A stretch of 64,000 nucleotides of DNA, from contig JAGOMA010000013.1 of NCBI GenBank assembly GCA_017993775.1, forward strand, positions 62,001 to 126,000, read 5' to 3'. Below, piece after piece: positions 43,891-53,407 of this stretch (its first letter is position 1; the number at the start of each line of letters is the position of its first letter). The position numbers and the translations under genes are program-made. The stretch comes from Chloroflexota bacterium (GTDB lineage Bacteria > Chloroflexota > Anaerolineae > Promineifilales > Promineifilaceae). A model generated the notes under the pieces. That model was given only the letters and a program-made list of their open reading frames with translations. It ran no database searches and had not been told where the DNA came from.

Positions 43891-44763
43891 TTAGCGTTTA
43901 GCCGACCGCCGTTTACGTTTAGAAGTCGGCGGTTTGGCCTTATAAGGCTCTTGCCCGTTACTCTCACTGGAAAGCTCGCTCTTCTCCGTTAACATTGGTT
44001 CCGCCACCGACAAAGCCGGCTTCACCATCTCATCACCCGACGGCATAATCCGCAGCATATACAGACCCTGCAAGATACCAATGATATTGGAGAAAATAAA
44101 GTAAAGTGACAACCCCGCCTGGAATTGCAGCGAAAAGAACCCAAACATAATCGGCATGGTATACAGCATCGATTGGGTCATCGCGGCCGTAGGATCCTCT
44201 TGCCCCTTCTTGTCTTTGTCGCCCTTCTTCTTGGGAGTTGGCGAGGCATACTTTTGCTGCACAAACATGGTCACAAACACCAGAATGGGCAGAATCAAAA
44301 ACGGATCCGGTTGGCCTAAATTCCAGATAAAAAATTGATTATTGATGGGCAAAAGCTGCGATAAATCAATTCCCGCGTAAACACGCTGGGTCAATTCAAA
44401 CAATGCCTGCGGCGTCGTGCCCAACATGATCCGAAACACCTGAAACATGCCAAAAAGAATGGGCATCTGGATGATCATGGGCAAACAACCGGTCAGCGTA
44501 TCGGCCGGGTTATAGCCAATTTTGGCAAATTCTTCCTGCATTTTCTGCGGGTTGTCTTTGTATTTCTTTTGGATGGCTTGAATTTGCGGCTGAATCGCCT
44601 GGGTTTTCATCATCGAACGCTGCTGACGAATGTTCAGCGGCAGCGTGACGAGCCGAATGATGATCGTAAAAACCGCAATCGCCAAAAGCAGGTTGTTGCC
44701 GAGAAAATCATACAGCAACACCATCGCATTTAGCATAGGGTTAACGACAAATTGATCCCACAT
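43891..44763 (-). CDS. yidC: Membrane protein insertase YidC/Oxa1
   Basis: 290 residues. Inserts and folds membrane proteins with or without Sec. Short form with five helices and no large outer domain: VLLYDFLGNNLLLAIAVFTIIIRLVTLPLNIRQQRSM holds the hydrophilic-groove Arg; then KYKDNPQKMQEEFAKIGYNPADTLTGCLPMIIQMPILFGMF and a Pro-rich helix 3. The C-terminus is very basic (KPPTSKRKRRSAKR), as expected for ribosome contact. Order rnpA-yidD-X-yidC-jag is conserved except for the inserted beta-propeller gene. Confidence 0.95.
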   Translation of the reverse strand: MWDQFVVNPMLNAMVLLYDFLGNNLLLAIAVFTIIIRLVTLPLNIRQQRSMMKTQAIQPQIQAIQKKYKDNPQKMQEEFAKIGYNPADTLTGCLPMIIQMPILFGMFQVFRIMLGTTPQALFELTQRVYAGIDLSQLLPINNQFFIWNLGQPDPFLILPILVFVTMFVQQKYASPTPKKKGDKDKKGQEDPTAAMTQSMLYTMPIMFGFFSLQFQAGLSLYFIFSNIIGILQGLYMLRIMPSGDEMVKPALSVAEPMLTEKSELSSESNGQEPYKAKPPTSKRKRRSAKR

Positions 44764-44799
44764 AAATTTTGATCCTATCCCAGGTGGCTGGGTTTACTT

Positions 44800-45945
44800 T
44801 TATTCTACCGGTGAAAAAGTCCACTGCTGAGCGCCGCTTGCGCGATCAAAAGCAGCCAGTAATAGATCCGCGTTGCCCTGAAGGGCAACAACAAGCGCAT
44901 CACCAACAATTACTGGGGTGGTGTAGACAGAGGCTGGGGCAGATTGCTGCCATAGCTGCGCGCCGCCATCGGTGGAAAATGCCGTCACCTGCCCGGTTTT
45001 AGCCTGCACATCACCTTGCGAGACCAGATAAACCACGTTATCGGCCACGATTGGGCTGGTTTGCACAGGACCAGTGACGGTTTTCTGCCATACCAGGCTG
45101 CCATCCGTGGCATTCAGGGCAAAGACGTTGCCTTTCAGATCGCCAAAATACACAACGCCATCCGCAACTGCCGGAGCGCCCCAAACCCAATCAGGCGTCA
45201 CATAAGCCCAGGTTTCAACGCCAAATTGTAAGCGATCCAGGGCATGGAGTTTGCTGTCGAAACTACCGACAAAAATCTGGTCCCCCACCACGATGGGTGA
45301 GCCAGCAATCGCGCCGGAAGTTTCCCAACGGCCGTTTTCCGCGCCAGATTCCGGGTCGATGGCATAAACAAGGCCATCTAAAGAGGCCACATACAACGTC
45401 CCATCGGCATAAGTGGGTTGGCCCCAAATCGCGTTCTGAGCTGAAAAAGGCGTATCCCACAACGGCGCGCCGGTTTTGCGGTCCAGGGCAAACAACTGGT
45501 TATCGGCCGTGCCAAAGTAGACACGATCCCCCACAATCAACGGCGGGGCGACAATTTTGTCTTTCGCCACCGTGGATTGTTCCCAAACCGTCGCCGGATT
45601 CGTGGGCTGTTCTTCCAGGCCAAAGGTATGCACGATCACTTTCGGGCTGAACATGCCGCTGGAAGCGCCAAAATCGCCAATGACCACACCGCTCTCATCG
45701 ACAGCAGGGGCAGCGTAATATTGAGCCGTACTTCGTTCGGCCGGGAACCGCCAGATTTGGCTTTGCGTGGCCGCGTTAATGGCTAAAACTTCTGTGCCGT
45801 GGGCCAGATACACCACATCACCAGCCACAGATAAACCGGGCCAATTCACGTTGGGAACCTGACCAGAACAGGCGGCCAGAACAAAACTGGCGAGGATAAG
45901 AAAAAGTATGATCGGCTTAAGCAACGGCCGTTTGTCTGCGTACAA
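44800..45945 (-). CDS. PQQ-like beta-propeller lipoprotein
   Basis: 381 residues. Lipoprotein signal ILASFVLAAC. Repeated blades of the PQQ-enzyme/BamB type: VVYLAHGTEVLAINAATQSQIW, VYFGTADNQLFALDRKTGAPLW, LYVASLDGLVYAIDPESGAENGRW, IFVGSFDSKLHALDR, VYFGDLKGNVFALNATDGSLVW, and a last one ending at the C-terminus. No quinone-enzyme active site is evident, so it is more probably a scaffold like BamB. It is inserted between yidD and yidC in the insertase operon, which suggests a role in folding or assembly on the outer face of the membrane. A monoderm cell would have no Bam complex. Confidence 0.85.
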   Translation of the reverse strand: MYADKRPLLKPIILFLILASFVLAACSGQVPNVNWPGLSVAGDVVYLAHGTEVLAINAATQSQIWRFPAERSTAQYYAAPAVDESGVVIGDFGASSGMFSPKVIVHTFGLEEQPTNPATVWEQSTVAKDKIVAPPLIVGDRVYFGTADNQLFALDRKTGAPLWDTPFSAQNAIWGQPTYADGTLYVASLDGLVYAIDPESGAENGRWETSGAIAGSPIVVGDQIFVGSFDSKLHALDRLQFGVETWAYVTPDWVWGAPAVADGVVYFGDLKGNVFALNATDGSLVWQKTVTGPVQTSPIVADNVVYLVSQGDVQAKTGQVTAFSTDGGAQLWQQSAPASVYTTPVIVGDALVVALQGNADLLLAAFDRASGAQQWTFSPVE

Positions 45946-45959
45946 AGAGGATCCTCCGA

Positions 45960-46172
45960 TTAGGGAACCGGGTCATAACCGCCAGGGTTAAACGGGTGAC
46001 AGCGGGCAATACGTTTCACGGCCATCCAGCCCCCTTTAAAGAAGCCATATTTTTCAATCGCTTCGTAACCGTAATGAGAACAGGTTGGCGTAAAACGGCA
46101 GCTTGGCGGGAAAGCCGGTGAAATAAATTTCTGGTAAAAGCGGATCAGCAGCAATGCAATGCGTTTCATCAC
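45960..46172 (-). CDS. yidD: Membrane protein insertion efficiency factor YidD
   Basis: 70 residues. Amphipathic N-terminal helix ([17 protein letters not shown]), then the family core [49 protein letters not shown] with its three Cys. It helps YidC-dependent insertion. Its start overlaps the rnpA stop by four bases. Confidence 0.96.
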   Translation of the reverse strand: MMKRIALLLIRFYQKFISPAFPPSCRFTPTCSHYGYEAIEKYGFFKGGWMAVKRIARCHPFNPGGYDPVP

Positions 46173-46540
46173 AACCCCGACCAGGCTTCACTTGTCGGCT
46201 GGGCTTTGAGGAGTTGTAAGCGAGATAACAATGAGAGAACGGCCGTTTCCACTTCCCCAAACGATGCTCCAGGCATCTCGTTACGAGCAATAAACAAACA
46301 ATCCCAACCCGGCTCAATTTCTGCCATATGGTGACGAATGACTTCTCGCAGCAGACGCCGGGCGCGATTCCGCTGAACTGCCTTCCCTACGCGCCGACTG
46401 GCAACAAACCCAAATCGGCTGACATCTAATGCATTGGGAAGAACAATCAGCACAACGAGAGGATGCCGTCGGCTCCGACCCTGTTGCCGCACGCGCTGCA
46501 AATCCGCAGAACGCCGCAAACGGTTTTGGGATTGCAGCAT
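46169..46540 (-). CDS. rnpA: Ribonuclease P protein component
   Basis: 123 residues. Binds the catalytic RNA and 5' leader of pre-tRNA. Seen: [45 protein letters not shown] (the RNR basic motif), and [11 protein letters not shown]. The ATG stands directly after a GGGGAGG, unusually close; translation may be coupled to rpmH, which ends 19 bases upstream. Confidence 0.95.
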   Translation of the reverse strand: MLQSQNRLRRSADLQRVRQQGRSRRHPLVVLIVLPNALDVSRFGFVASRRVGKAVQRNRARRLLREVIRHHMAEIEPGWDCLFIARNEMPGASFGEVETAVLSLLSRLQLLKAQPTSEAWSGL

Positions 46541-46559
46541 CCTCCCCAGGCCCTAAAGC

Positions 46560-46799
46560 CTAACCCCCCTTCACCTTATACGTGTCGCCCCGTCGTTTTA
46601 CAGAACGATACGCCGTGGCCGAGGTAGCGTTCCAATTGATACGCTTGCCAAATTGATTCATGTCCACAGTCAACGATTTACGACCCTTGGCGCGACGCGC
46701 TTTCAAAACATCACGCCCACCCTTTGTTTGCATCCGCTGACGGAACCCATGTACACGCATCCGACGACGGATTTTTGGTTGATAAGTACGCTTTACCAT
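46560..46799 (-). CDS. rpmH: Ribosomal protein bL34 with a C-terminal extension
   Basis: 79 residues. Residues 1-45 are a standard bL34 ([19 protein letters not shown], then [22 protein letters not shown]), where the protein normally stops. Here 34 more residues follow in frame ([33 protein letters not shown]), again basic. The ATG has GGGAGA eight bases upstream. An intrinsic terminator hairpin and U-tract lie directly before that site, and a near-consensus promoter lies about 95 bases before the gene. Confidence 0.93.
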   Translation of the reverse strand: MVKRTYQPKIRRRMRVHGFRQRMQTKGGRDVLKARRAKGRKSLTVDMNQFGKRINWNATSATAYRSVKRRGDTYKVKGG

Positions 46800-46813
46800 T
46801 TCTATATTCTCCC

Positions 46814-46838
46814 AAAAAAACCAGGGCCTTAAGCCCTG
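46814..46838 (-). terminator. Terminator-like attenuator in the rpmH leader
   Basis: On the minus strand CAGGGC-ttaag-GCCCTG followed by G and seven U residues, then at once the GGGAGA ribosome site and, eight bases on, the rpmH ATG. No room remains for a promoter after it, so the hairpin must lie within the rpmH leader. A second small hairpin (attgccttacggcaat, 46873-46888) lies upstream. Confidence 0.8.
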
Positions 46839-46898
46839 TGAAAATTTCATACCAAGTTGGAACTCATGCCAGATTGCCGTAAGGCAATGCGACGTAAA

Positions 46899-46927
46899 AT
46901 TATACACGAGCGCCTGGAGGCGGTCAA
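46899..46927 (-). promoter_or_regulatory. Sigma70-type promoter of the rpmH-rnpA-yidD-yidC-jag operon
   Basis: Minus strand TTGACC (complement of 46922-46927), 17-base spacer, TATAAT (complement of 46899-46904). Start of transcription is expected near 46892, giving a leader of about 93 bases that contains the terminator-like hairpin. Confidence 0.85.
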
Positions 46928-46944
46928 ATCTGGCGGCGGCGCCT

Positions 46945-47565
46945 TTAGACCTGGTCCATCTTCTCGACAATGTGGCCTACCAGACCATAATCCTGCGCCT
47001 GTTTAGCGCTCATCCAGAAGTTACGGTCGGTGTCTTTTTCCACTTTTTCCAATGGCTGCCCGGTTTGGGCGGCAAAGGTCTGGTTGAGACGCTTGCGCAT
47101 TTTGATGATTTCTTCGGCCTCGATAGCGATGTCGGAAGCCTGCCCCGATGCGCCGCCCATCGGTTGGTGGAGCAAGAAGCGGGTATTGGGCAAACTGTAG
47201 CGGTTTTCTTTTTCGGCAGCGGAGTAAATAAGAGCGCCGGCGCTGGCCACCCAGCCTGTTCCGATTATCTTGACAGTTGGTTTGATAAAACGAATCATGT
47301 CAAAGATGGTGTCGCCGGATTCTACATGCCCACCTGGCGAATTAATGATGATTTTGATGTCGTCATCGGAATCGGCCGCCAAAACCAAGAGTTGGCGGGT
47401 AATTTCCTGAGCGACTTTCATATTAATTTCACCAAAAATCAATATGGTGCGGGTTTCCAACAATTTATTCATCAGGTTAAAGCCGGGGGCTTTTTCGTTT
47501 TCTTGTTTTTCTTGCGGTTCGTCTTCGATTTCTTCTTCTTCAATTTCGTCAATGAGGTATGTCAT
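46945..47565 (-). CDS. clpP: ATP-dependent Clp protease proteolytic subunit ClpP
   Basis: 206 residues from the ATG with caggag upstream. A 30-residue, highly acidic N-terminal extension ([20 protein letters not shown]) precedes the usual fold. Catalytic triad: Ser in [13 protein letters not shown] near 108, His in FLLHQPMGG near 133, Asp in [10 protein letters not shown] near 182. The oligomer handle [18 protein letters not shown] is present. The sequence around the Ser (VASAGA) differs from the canonical AASMGA, and the acidic tail is unusual; a specialised ClpP paralogue is possible. Upstream of rpmH and separated from it by that gene's own promoter. Confidence 0.92.
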   Translation of the reverse strand: MTYLIDEIEEEEIEDEPQEKQENEKAPGFNLMNKLLETRTILIFGEINMKVAQEITRQLLVLAADSDDDIKIIINSPGGHVESGDTIFDMIRFIKPTVKIIGTGWVASAGALIYSAAEKENRYSLPNTRFLLHQPMGGASGQASDIAIEAEEIIKMRKRLNQTFAAQTGQPLEKVEKDTDRNFWMSAKQAQDYGLVGHIVEKMDQV

Positions 47566-47722
47566 CTGAATCTCCTGGTTCAATTGCGTGGCCCAAAGGG
47601 GGCATTGGTTACTTTTGGCTATGATTATGCCGGTCAATCGTTAGATTGGCGTAAGTAAGAGCCAGATTGATAGGTATGTATGGAAGGTAATTGTGCCACG
47701 GAGCAGCTTATCCTTCAAATAA

Positions 47723-47747
47723 AAAGGGGCACAGAACGTGCCCCTTT
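47723..47747 (-). terminator. Terminator of enolase
   Basis: Perfect 10-bp arms aaaggggcac and gtgccccttt, 5-base loop, between the eno stop (47774) and clpP. Consistent with an independent eno transcript. Confidence 0.85.
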
Positions 47748-47773
47748 GGTAAATCATCAGGATGCGTTAATGC

Positions 47774-49066
<1,293 letters not shown>

Positions 49067-49329
49067 TTACTCCTTTTTTGAATTCAGCATGTGTCGCTTG
49101 TGAAAAACAGGCGATGCACGATTGTTAGTCTTAAAAACCACCTGCAACTATACCGAACCCGGCCCCAAATCGCAACCGTCGTCGTCATAAGAAATACCTG
49201 CTTTTTATCACATGCTAAGGAGGTGTTGGGAAAGAACGGCCGTGTCCATCCCATCGCTCAATTAGAACAGATGCGTTATCATTTGCGCTCTGTTTTCCAC
49301 CCTGAAACGCGGTGCCGATGAGGTGTATC

Positions 49330-50223
49330 ATGCAATTGATCCTTTCTGCTCAACTCCCTTTTCGCCTAAAAACAGTGATCAACTCCCACGGTTGGGTGCA
49401 GTTGGCTCCCTTCATCCACCACGAGGCGCAGGCGTCCTTCACCTACCTGTTGGAACTGGCGCAGGGTCAGGTGGTCGAGTTGCGTGTCGCGTCGTCCGAT
49501 GATGGCGTGGTGATCACCCTTGTGGATGGTCTGGACAACACGGCCGTTGCCGAAATCAGCCAAAAAGCCACCTGGATGCTCGGACTCGGCCAGGATTTCG
49601 CCGATTTTTATGCCGCTGCCCAACACGAACCGAAACTGGCCCAGGTAAAACCCAACGCCCAGGGCCGCTTGCTGCGCTCCGCCACTATTTTCGAAGACGT
49701 GGTAAAAACCATCCTCACGACCAATACAACCTGGAGCGGCACCATCCGCATGGTGAAAGGGCTGGTGGATAATTTTGGCGCACCCTTACCCGATGATCCA
49801 ACGCGGCAGGCATTCCCCACCCCGGCCCGGCTGGCCGAGGCGGATGTGGAAATGCTGCGCAAAGCAGTCAAGCTGGGCTATCGCGCGCCCTACGTGCTGG
49901 AATTGGCGCAGCGGGTAGCGGCGGGCGAACTGGACCTGGAGGTGTGGAAAACGGCCGTGCTCACCACCGCCGAATTACGCCACCAACTCCTGGCCCTCAA
50001 AGGCGTCGGACCGTATGCCGCCGCCAGTTTACTTATGCTCTTAGGCCATTACGATTTCGTGCCTGTCGATTCCTGGGCGTTCAAACTTGTCTCCCACGAA
50101 TGGCATAACGGCGAACCGATAGACAAAACTCAGGTGGAAGCCGCGTTTGCGCCATGGGGTCGCTGGAAAGGTCTGGCTTACTGGTTCTGGGATTGGACCT
50201 ATTTGCACGAAACTCCGGCGTAA
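49330..50223 (+). CDS. HhH-GPD DNA glycosylase, AlkA-like
   Basis: 297 residues. Base-excision glycosylase with an N-terminal AlkA/OGG-type beta domain (LPFRLKTVINSHGWVQLAPF), DVVKTILTTNTTWSGTIRMVKGLVD, and the helix-hairpin-helix LLALKGVGPYAAASLLMLLG, ending with the catalytic Asp in FVPVDSWAFKLV. The Lys that gives beta-lyase activity in OGG1 (GVGTK) is replaced (GVGPY), which points to a monofunctional enzyme removing alkylated purines. The ATG at 49330 has gaggtg upstream; two earlier starts lie within that site. Confidence 0.87.
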   Translation: MQLILSAQLPFRLKTVINSHGWVQLAPFIHHEAQASFTYLLELAQGQVVELRVASSDDGVVITLVDGLDNTAVAEISQKATWMLGLGQDFADFYAAAQHEPKLAQVKPNAQGRLLRSATIFEDVVKTILTTNTTWSGTIRMVKGLVDNFGAPLPDDPTRQAFPTPARLAEADVEMLRKAVKLGYRAPYVLELAQRVAAGELDLEVWKTAVLTTAELRHQLLALKGVGPYAAASLLMLLGHYDFVPVDSWAFKLVSHEWHNGEPIDKTQVEAAFAPWGRWKGLAYWFWDWTYLHETPA

Positions 50224-50406
50224 GGCAAGCATAACCACCAACCCCACGCAGCCCGCGCCACTGGGAACCTGTGACATTTAGCAGATGGGTAACGGCCGTT
50301 TGTCACTTTTCGCACTTTTTATTATCTAAATAATACAGTACGGTCACCTGGGTGCAGCCACCCGGCCGTAACACAACATCAACCGATACAACGGAGGACT
50401 CTTTTC

Positions 50407-50802
50407 ATGGAAATGATTATCGACTTTCCCGGCGGCGCGCGAGTAGACGCCCACTTTGGCCCATTCACCGTGCCCACCGATCAACCGCCTTACAGCACCG
50501 CCCCAACCCCATTCGCCACATTTCTGGCATCCATCGGCACCTGCGCCGGTATTTACGTCTTGGGATTCTGCCAACAACGCGGCATCTCAGCCGAAGGCAT
50601 CCGCCTGGTGCAAAACCTGGAGGTCAATCCCATGACCGGCATGGTCACAAAAGTGAACCTGGACATTCAGGTTCCGTCCGATTTTCCCGAAAAATACAAG
50701 CCAGCCATCATCCGCGCCGCCGACCAATGCGCCGTCAAAAAACATTTTGAACACCCGCCGAAGATTGAGGTGCAGGCTACCACAATGGCCACGGCCGTCT
50801 AA
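50407..50802 (+). CDS. OsmC-family protein
   Basis: 131 residues. Shorter, divergent member: FPGGARVDAHFGPFTVPTDQP, the redox Cys in LASIGTCAGIYVLGFCQQRG near 44, and a second Cys in RAADQCAVKKHFEHPP near 111. The CAVKKH motif instead of CPV/CPY is typical of the YhfA-like branch, whose substrates are not established. ggagga lies before the ATG. Followed by a terminator. Confidence 0.87.
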   Translation: MEMIIDFPGGARVDAHFGPFTVPTDQPPYSTAPTPFATFLASIGTCAGIYVLGFCQQRGISAEGIRLVQNLEVNPMTGMVTKVNLDIQVPSDFPEKYKPAIIRAADQCAVKKHFEHPPKIEVQATTMATAV

Positions 50803-50833
50803 CCCTGAGCCGTTGGCCCATTATCCTTTGCCG

Positions 50834-50858
50834 AAAGCCCGTTTGCGCGGGCTTTTTG
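50834..50858 (+). terminator. Intrinsic terminator of the OsmC-type gene
   Basis: aaagcccg and cgggcttt with a 6-base loop and a T-run. Confidence 0.85.
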
Positions 50859-50873
50859 CTTTCACATCGGCAC

Positions 50874-50910
50874 AAGATTGGTCTAATCTTGCAGATTGGA
50901 CCAATCTGAC
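50874..50910. repeat. agattgg/ccaatct palindrome, copy 2
   Basis: agattggtctaatct followed by cagattggaccaatctg, two adjacent palindromes related to 51-70. Confidence 0.6.
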
Positions 50911-50931
50911 TAACCGTACAAGAGATGAACC

Positions 50932-51357
50932 ATGAAACACGCCTTGCACGATTGGCCGCTTTTGGGGGTTGCGCCGCCTGCCATGTGGCTGGCGCTCGTC
51001 TGGCTGGCGGGTAAACGCACGCCGCAACGCAACCTGGGCAGCCTGCTGTGGCGTGCCCTGTCTGCGCTGGATTCACTCTCCTGTAAGCTGGCGGACGTGG
51101 CCTGCCTGAGCCACGGCTTTATCTTGACTGGGGCGCAGCTGCCTCTACCTATGGTGGATGGCGGCGTGATTTTGCCGTGGATGCTGGGGGAGCAGGGTTA
51201 CACGCCAAAAGCGGCCGATGCGGTAGTCCAAAAGGCGGGCGTTCTAGCCCTGGCGCTGTTGAGCAGCGTAATTACCTGGCTGCTGTTGTGGTCGCGGCGC
51301 GAGGCTATCGGCCGGTTGTGGGCAGCAAACGGCCGTCTCGCGCATGACCCAATCTGA
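50932..51357 (+). CDS. Hypothetical membrane protein with an M50-like LPxPxxDGG segment
   Basis: 141 residues, not firmly recognised. Hydrophobic N-terminus (LLGVAPPAMWLALVWLAG), a central segment AQLPLPMVDGGVILPWMLGEQGYTPKAADAVVQKAG, and a C-terminal helix (VLALALLSSVITWLLLW). The P-x-x-DGG pattern recalls the second metal-binding motif of site-2 (M50) proteases, but no HExxH precedes it. It could be a remnant or a non-proteolytic relative. It holds the TM-Arg-rich tail NGRLAHDPI made by the octamer repeat. Confidence 0.6.
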   Translation: MKHALHDWPLLGVAPPAMWLALVWLAGKRTPQRNLGSLLWRALSALDSLSCKLADVACLSHGFILTGAQLPLPMVDGGVILPWMLGEQGYTPKAADAVVQKAGVLALALLSSVITWLLLWSRREAIGRLWAANGRLAHDPI

Positions 51358-51680
51358 GTCCTCGCACCCGGTTTGTCCGGCCGCTACTGGGTCTGACTAA
51401 ACGGCGAACAGGGAAGCGGTAGACGGTCGGGCACTATACGCCTTTCTGGCTAAAACCATCCACCTGCTGGGCTTCGCCCCGCCCCGCCACTCATGATCAA
51501 CATCATCGGTAATCTTGCGCCGCGGCCCATCACCCTGGTCCCCATTCTCTCAGTCGCAATCCCCTGACAAGCCAGACTTCTCCATTTACAAGCCGCGCCA
51601 GCCTGATACAATCTCGATGCGGCTGAACGCGCCACCCCCATTGGACCCTTCTGTTTGGTCGCCGCAAAAGGAAGATGCAC
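51358..51680. other. 320-base gap without recognisable gene
   Basis: Frames on both strands are short and lack protein-like patterns. The only functional item is gaaga/aaggaa just before the GNAT gene. Confidence 0.4.
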
Positions 51681-52622
51681 ATGATCCCCCAAGAAAATTT
51701 GCCAACGGTGTCCCATCGCCCGCTGAAGGATGAAACCGATTACTGGTGCGTGCACCAACTGCTGCTGGAAACAGTGACCACGACCCCGCCGGGGTTCAAC
51801 TGGGACATGCGCCGCTGGGAAGGCCGCCGTTTTTACGACGGCCGTGAAGGTGGCAATCCTGATTGGAACCAGAACTGCCAGCTTTGGGAAACGGACAACG
51901 GCCGTCTCGTCGGCATCGTCAACCCGGACGGCCAGGGCTGGGGCCATTTGCAGGTTGACCCAGACTTCCGCTACCTGGAAGAGGCAATGATCGAGTGGGC
52001 GGAAACGAATCTAAGCGAAACGGCAGAGGATGGAAACGGCCGTCAACTCCAATTCTTCGTCTACGACTACGACGCCCACCGCCAACACCTGCTCAGCGAG
52101 CGCGGCTACAAAAAGATGGACTACGGCGGTGTGGTGCGACGGCTGCGCTTTGGGCAGCAGCCGCTGGCCCAACCCAACCTGACGGCAGGCTACACCCTGC
52201 GCACCACCAACCCGGCCGACCTATCCGACTGCCAGAAAATCGCCGATTTGCTCAATGCGGCGTTTAGGCGCGATTTTCATAGCGCCGCCGAATACTACTG
52301 GTTTACCCGCAACGCCCCCAGCTTCCGCCGCGAATTGGACCTGGTGGCCGTCGCCCCGGCGGGCGATTTTGCCGCCTACGTGGGCATCCCCTGGGACGAA
52401 ACGAACCGGCGCGGCATCTTCGAACCGGTCTGCACCCATCCTGACCACCAGCGCAAAGGGCTGGGCAAAGCCCTGATGCAAGAAGGGCTGCATCGGCTAA
52501 AAGCCTGGGGCGCGGTTGACGTAACCGTGGAAACCGGCGACATGATCCCGGCCAATGCGTTGTACACCAGCATGGGCTTCACGGAAATATTCAAGGGGTA
52601 TTACTGGCGTAAGGTGTACTGA
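51681..52622 (+). CDS. Tandem GNAT N-acetyltransferase
   Basis: 313 residues, two GNAT folds in one chain, like mycothiol synthase and other double-domain members. N-terminal half (residues 1-150): degenerate, with HLQVDPDFRYLEEAMIEWAE and FVYDYDAHRQHLLSERGYKKMDYGG. C-terminal half: AAYVGIPWDETNRRGIFEPVCTHPDHQRKGLGKALMQEGLHRLKAWGA with the QRKGLGKAL acetyl-CoA loop, and NALYTSMGFTEIFKGYYW. Only the second domain has a complete acetyl-CoA site. The ATG at 51681 has AAGGA at better spacing than the one two codons earlier. Substrate unknown. Confidence 0.87.
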   Translation: MIPQENLPTVSHRPLKDETDYWCVHQLLLETVTTTPPGFNWDMRRWEGRRFYDGREGGNPDWNQNCQLWETDNGRLVGIVNPDGQGWGHLQVDPDFRYLEEAMIEWAETNLSETAEDGNGRQLQFFVYDYDAHRQHLLSERGYKKMDYGGVVRRLRFGQQPLAQPNLTAGYTLRTTNPADLSDCQKIADLLNAAFRRDFHSAAEYYWFTRNAPSFRRELDLVAVAPAGDFAAYVGIPWDETNRRGIFEPVCTHPDHQRKGLGKALMQEGLHRLKAWGAVDVTVETGDMIPANALYTSMGFTEIFKGYYWRKVY

Positions 52623-52631
52623 GGGAGATTA

Positions 52632-52686
52632 GAGAGTGGAGACTTTTGCTAGTCTCCACTCTCCAATCTCCAATCTCCAATCTCCT
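52632..52686. repeat. ccaatctcc-family hairpin with tail
   Basis: Arms gagagtggagact and agtctccactctc (13 bp, perfect) and then three ccaatctc units, between the GNAT and RidA genes. The RidA ATG follows at 52690, so the element also supplies its leader. Confidence 0.75.
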
Positions 52687-52689
52687 CTC

Positions 52690-53094
52690 ATGAGCAAAAC
52701 AACTCTCAACCCCAATTCTCTTTTCAACAGTCTGCAATTTGGTTTTTCGCAAATTGTGGTGGCGCAGGGCAGCCGCATGGTGTACTTTTCCGGGCAGGTG
52801 GCCTGGGACGAACATCAGAATATCGTCGGCGCGAATGATTTGCGGGCGCAGGTGTGGCAGAGTCTGCGGAATGTGGAAACGGCCGTCACCACCGCCGGCG
52901 GCGCGCTCAACGACATCGTCGCCCTGCGCATCTACATCGTCCACGACTGGATGGACCGCACCGCCCCCGTCAGCGAAGGACTGAAAGCCTTCTTCCCCGG
53001 CGACCAGCCCCCGGCCACCACGTGGATTGGCGTGCAGTCGTTGGCGCGGCCAGAGTTTCTGATTGAGGTGGAGGGAACGGCCGTACTGGAATAA
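52690..53094 (+). CDS. RidA/YjgF family protein
   Basis: 134 residues. Rid proteins hydrolyse reactive enamine/imine intermediates. FGFSQIVVAQGSRMVYFSGQVAWDEHQNIVG, QVWQSLRNVETAVTTAGGALNDIVALRIYIVHD and a C-terminal QSLARPEFLIEVEGTAVL match the fold. The Arg of archetypal RidA, normally in RxxxxxP near residue 105, is in LARPEF here. It probably forms a trimer. It has no obvious ribosome site because the repeat element ends at its start. Confidence 0.88.
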   Translation: MSKTTLNPNSLFNSLQFGFSQIVVAQGSRMVYFSGQVAWDEHQNIVGANDLRAQVWQSLRNVETAVTTAGGALNDIVALRIYIVHDWMDRTAPVSEGLKAFFPGDQPPATTWIGVQSLARPEFLIEVEGTAVLE

Positions 53095-53185
53095 CGCATT
53101 CTGGCCGTTTTTTTACCGCAGCAGTCGTGATAGAATGAGTAAAACAGTTACTAACCATGCCTGCGTTAGGCAAGAGGCAAAAAAA

Positions 53186-53407
53186 ATGGAAAAAATTGTT
53201 AATTTTCCACAGAAAGCCCTGAAATATCAGACCGAAGTAAATCCCGATGGCCGCATTGAACTGCAAGTGCCCCTATCACCTGGCGCACATGTCACCATTT
53301 TCATCGTTGAAGAACCAGACACATTTCATGATCTGACACACGCTGCTCAAACCAGCCTGGACCTTTGGGACAATCCCTTCGACGACGAGGATTGGAATCA
53401 TGCTTAA
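53186..53407 (+). CDS. Probable antitoxin of the PemK/MazF pair
   Basis: 73 residues, no named family. Begins MEKIVNFPQKALKY, includes a beta-rich stretch (GRIELQVPLSPGAHVTIFIVEE) that could form a small strand-helix DNA-binding dimer, and an acidic C-terminus (DLWDNPFDDEDWNHA) as toxin-neutralising tails often have. It overlaps the toxin start by eight bases, the classical arrangement. A role is assigned from position and size. Confidence 0.7.
   Translation: MEKIVNFPQKALKYQTEVNPDGRIELQVPLSPGAHVTIFIVEEPDTFHDLTHAAQTSLDLWDNPFDDEDWNHA

Noticed and set aside
49100-49321. 76-codon plus-strand frame before the glycosylase
   Set aside because: No motif; probably leader and promoter DNA.
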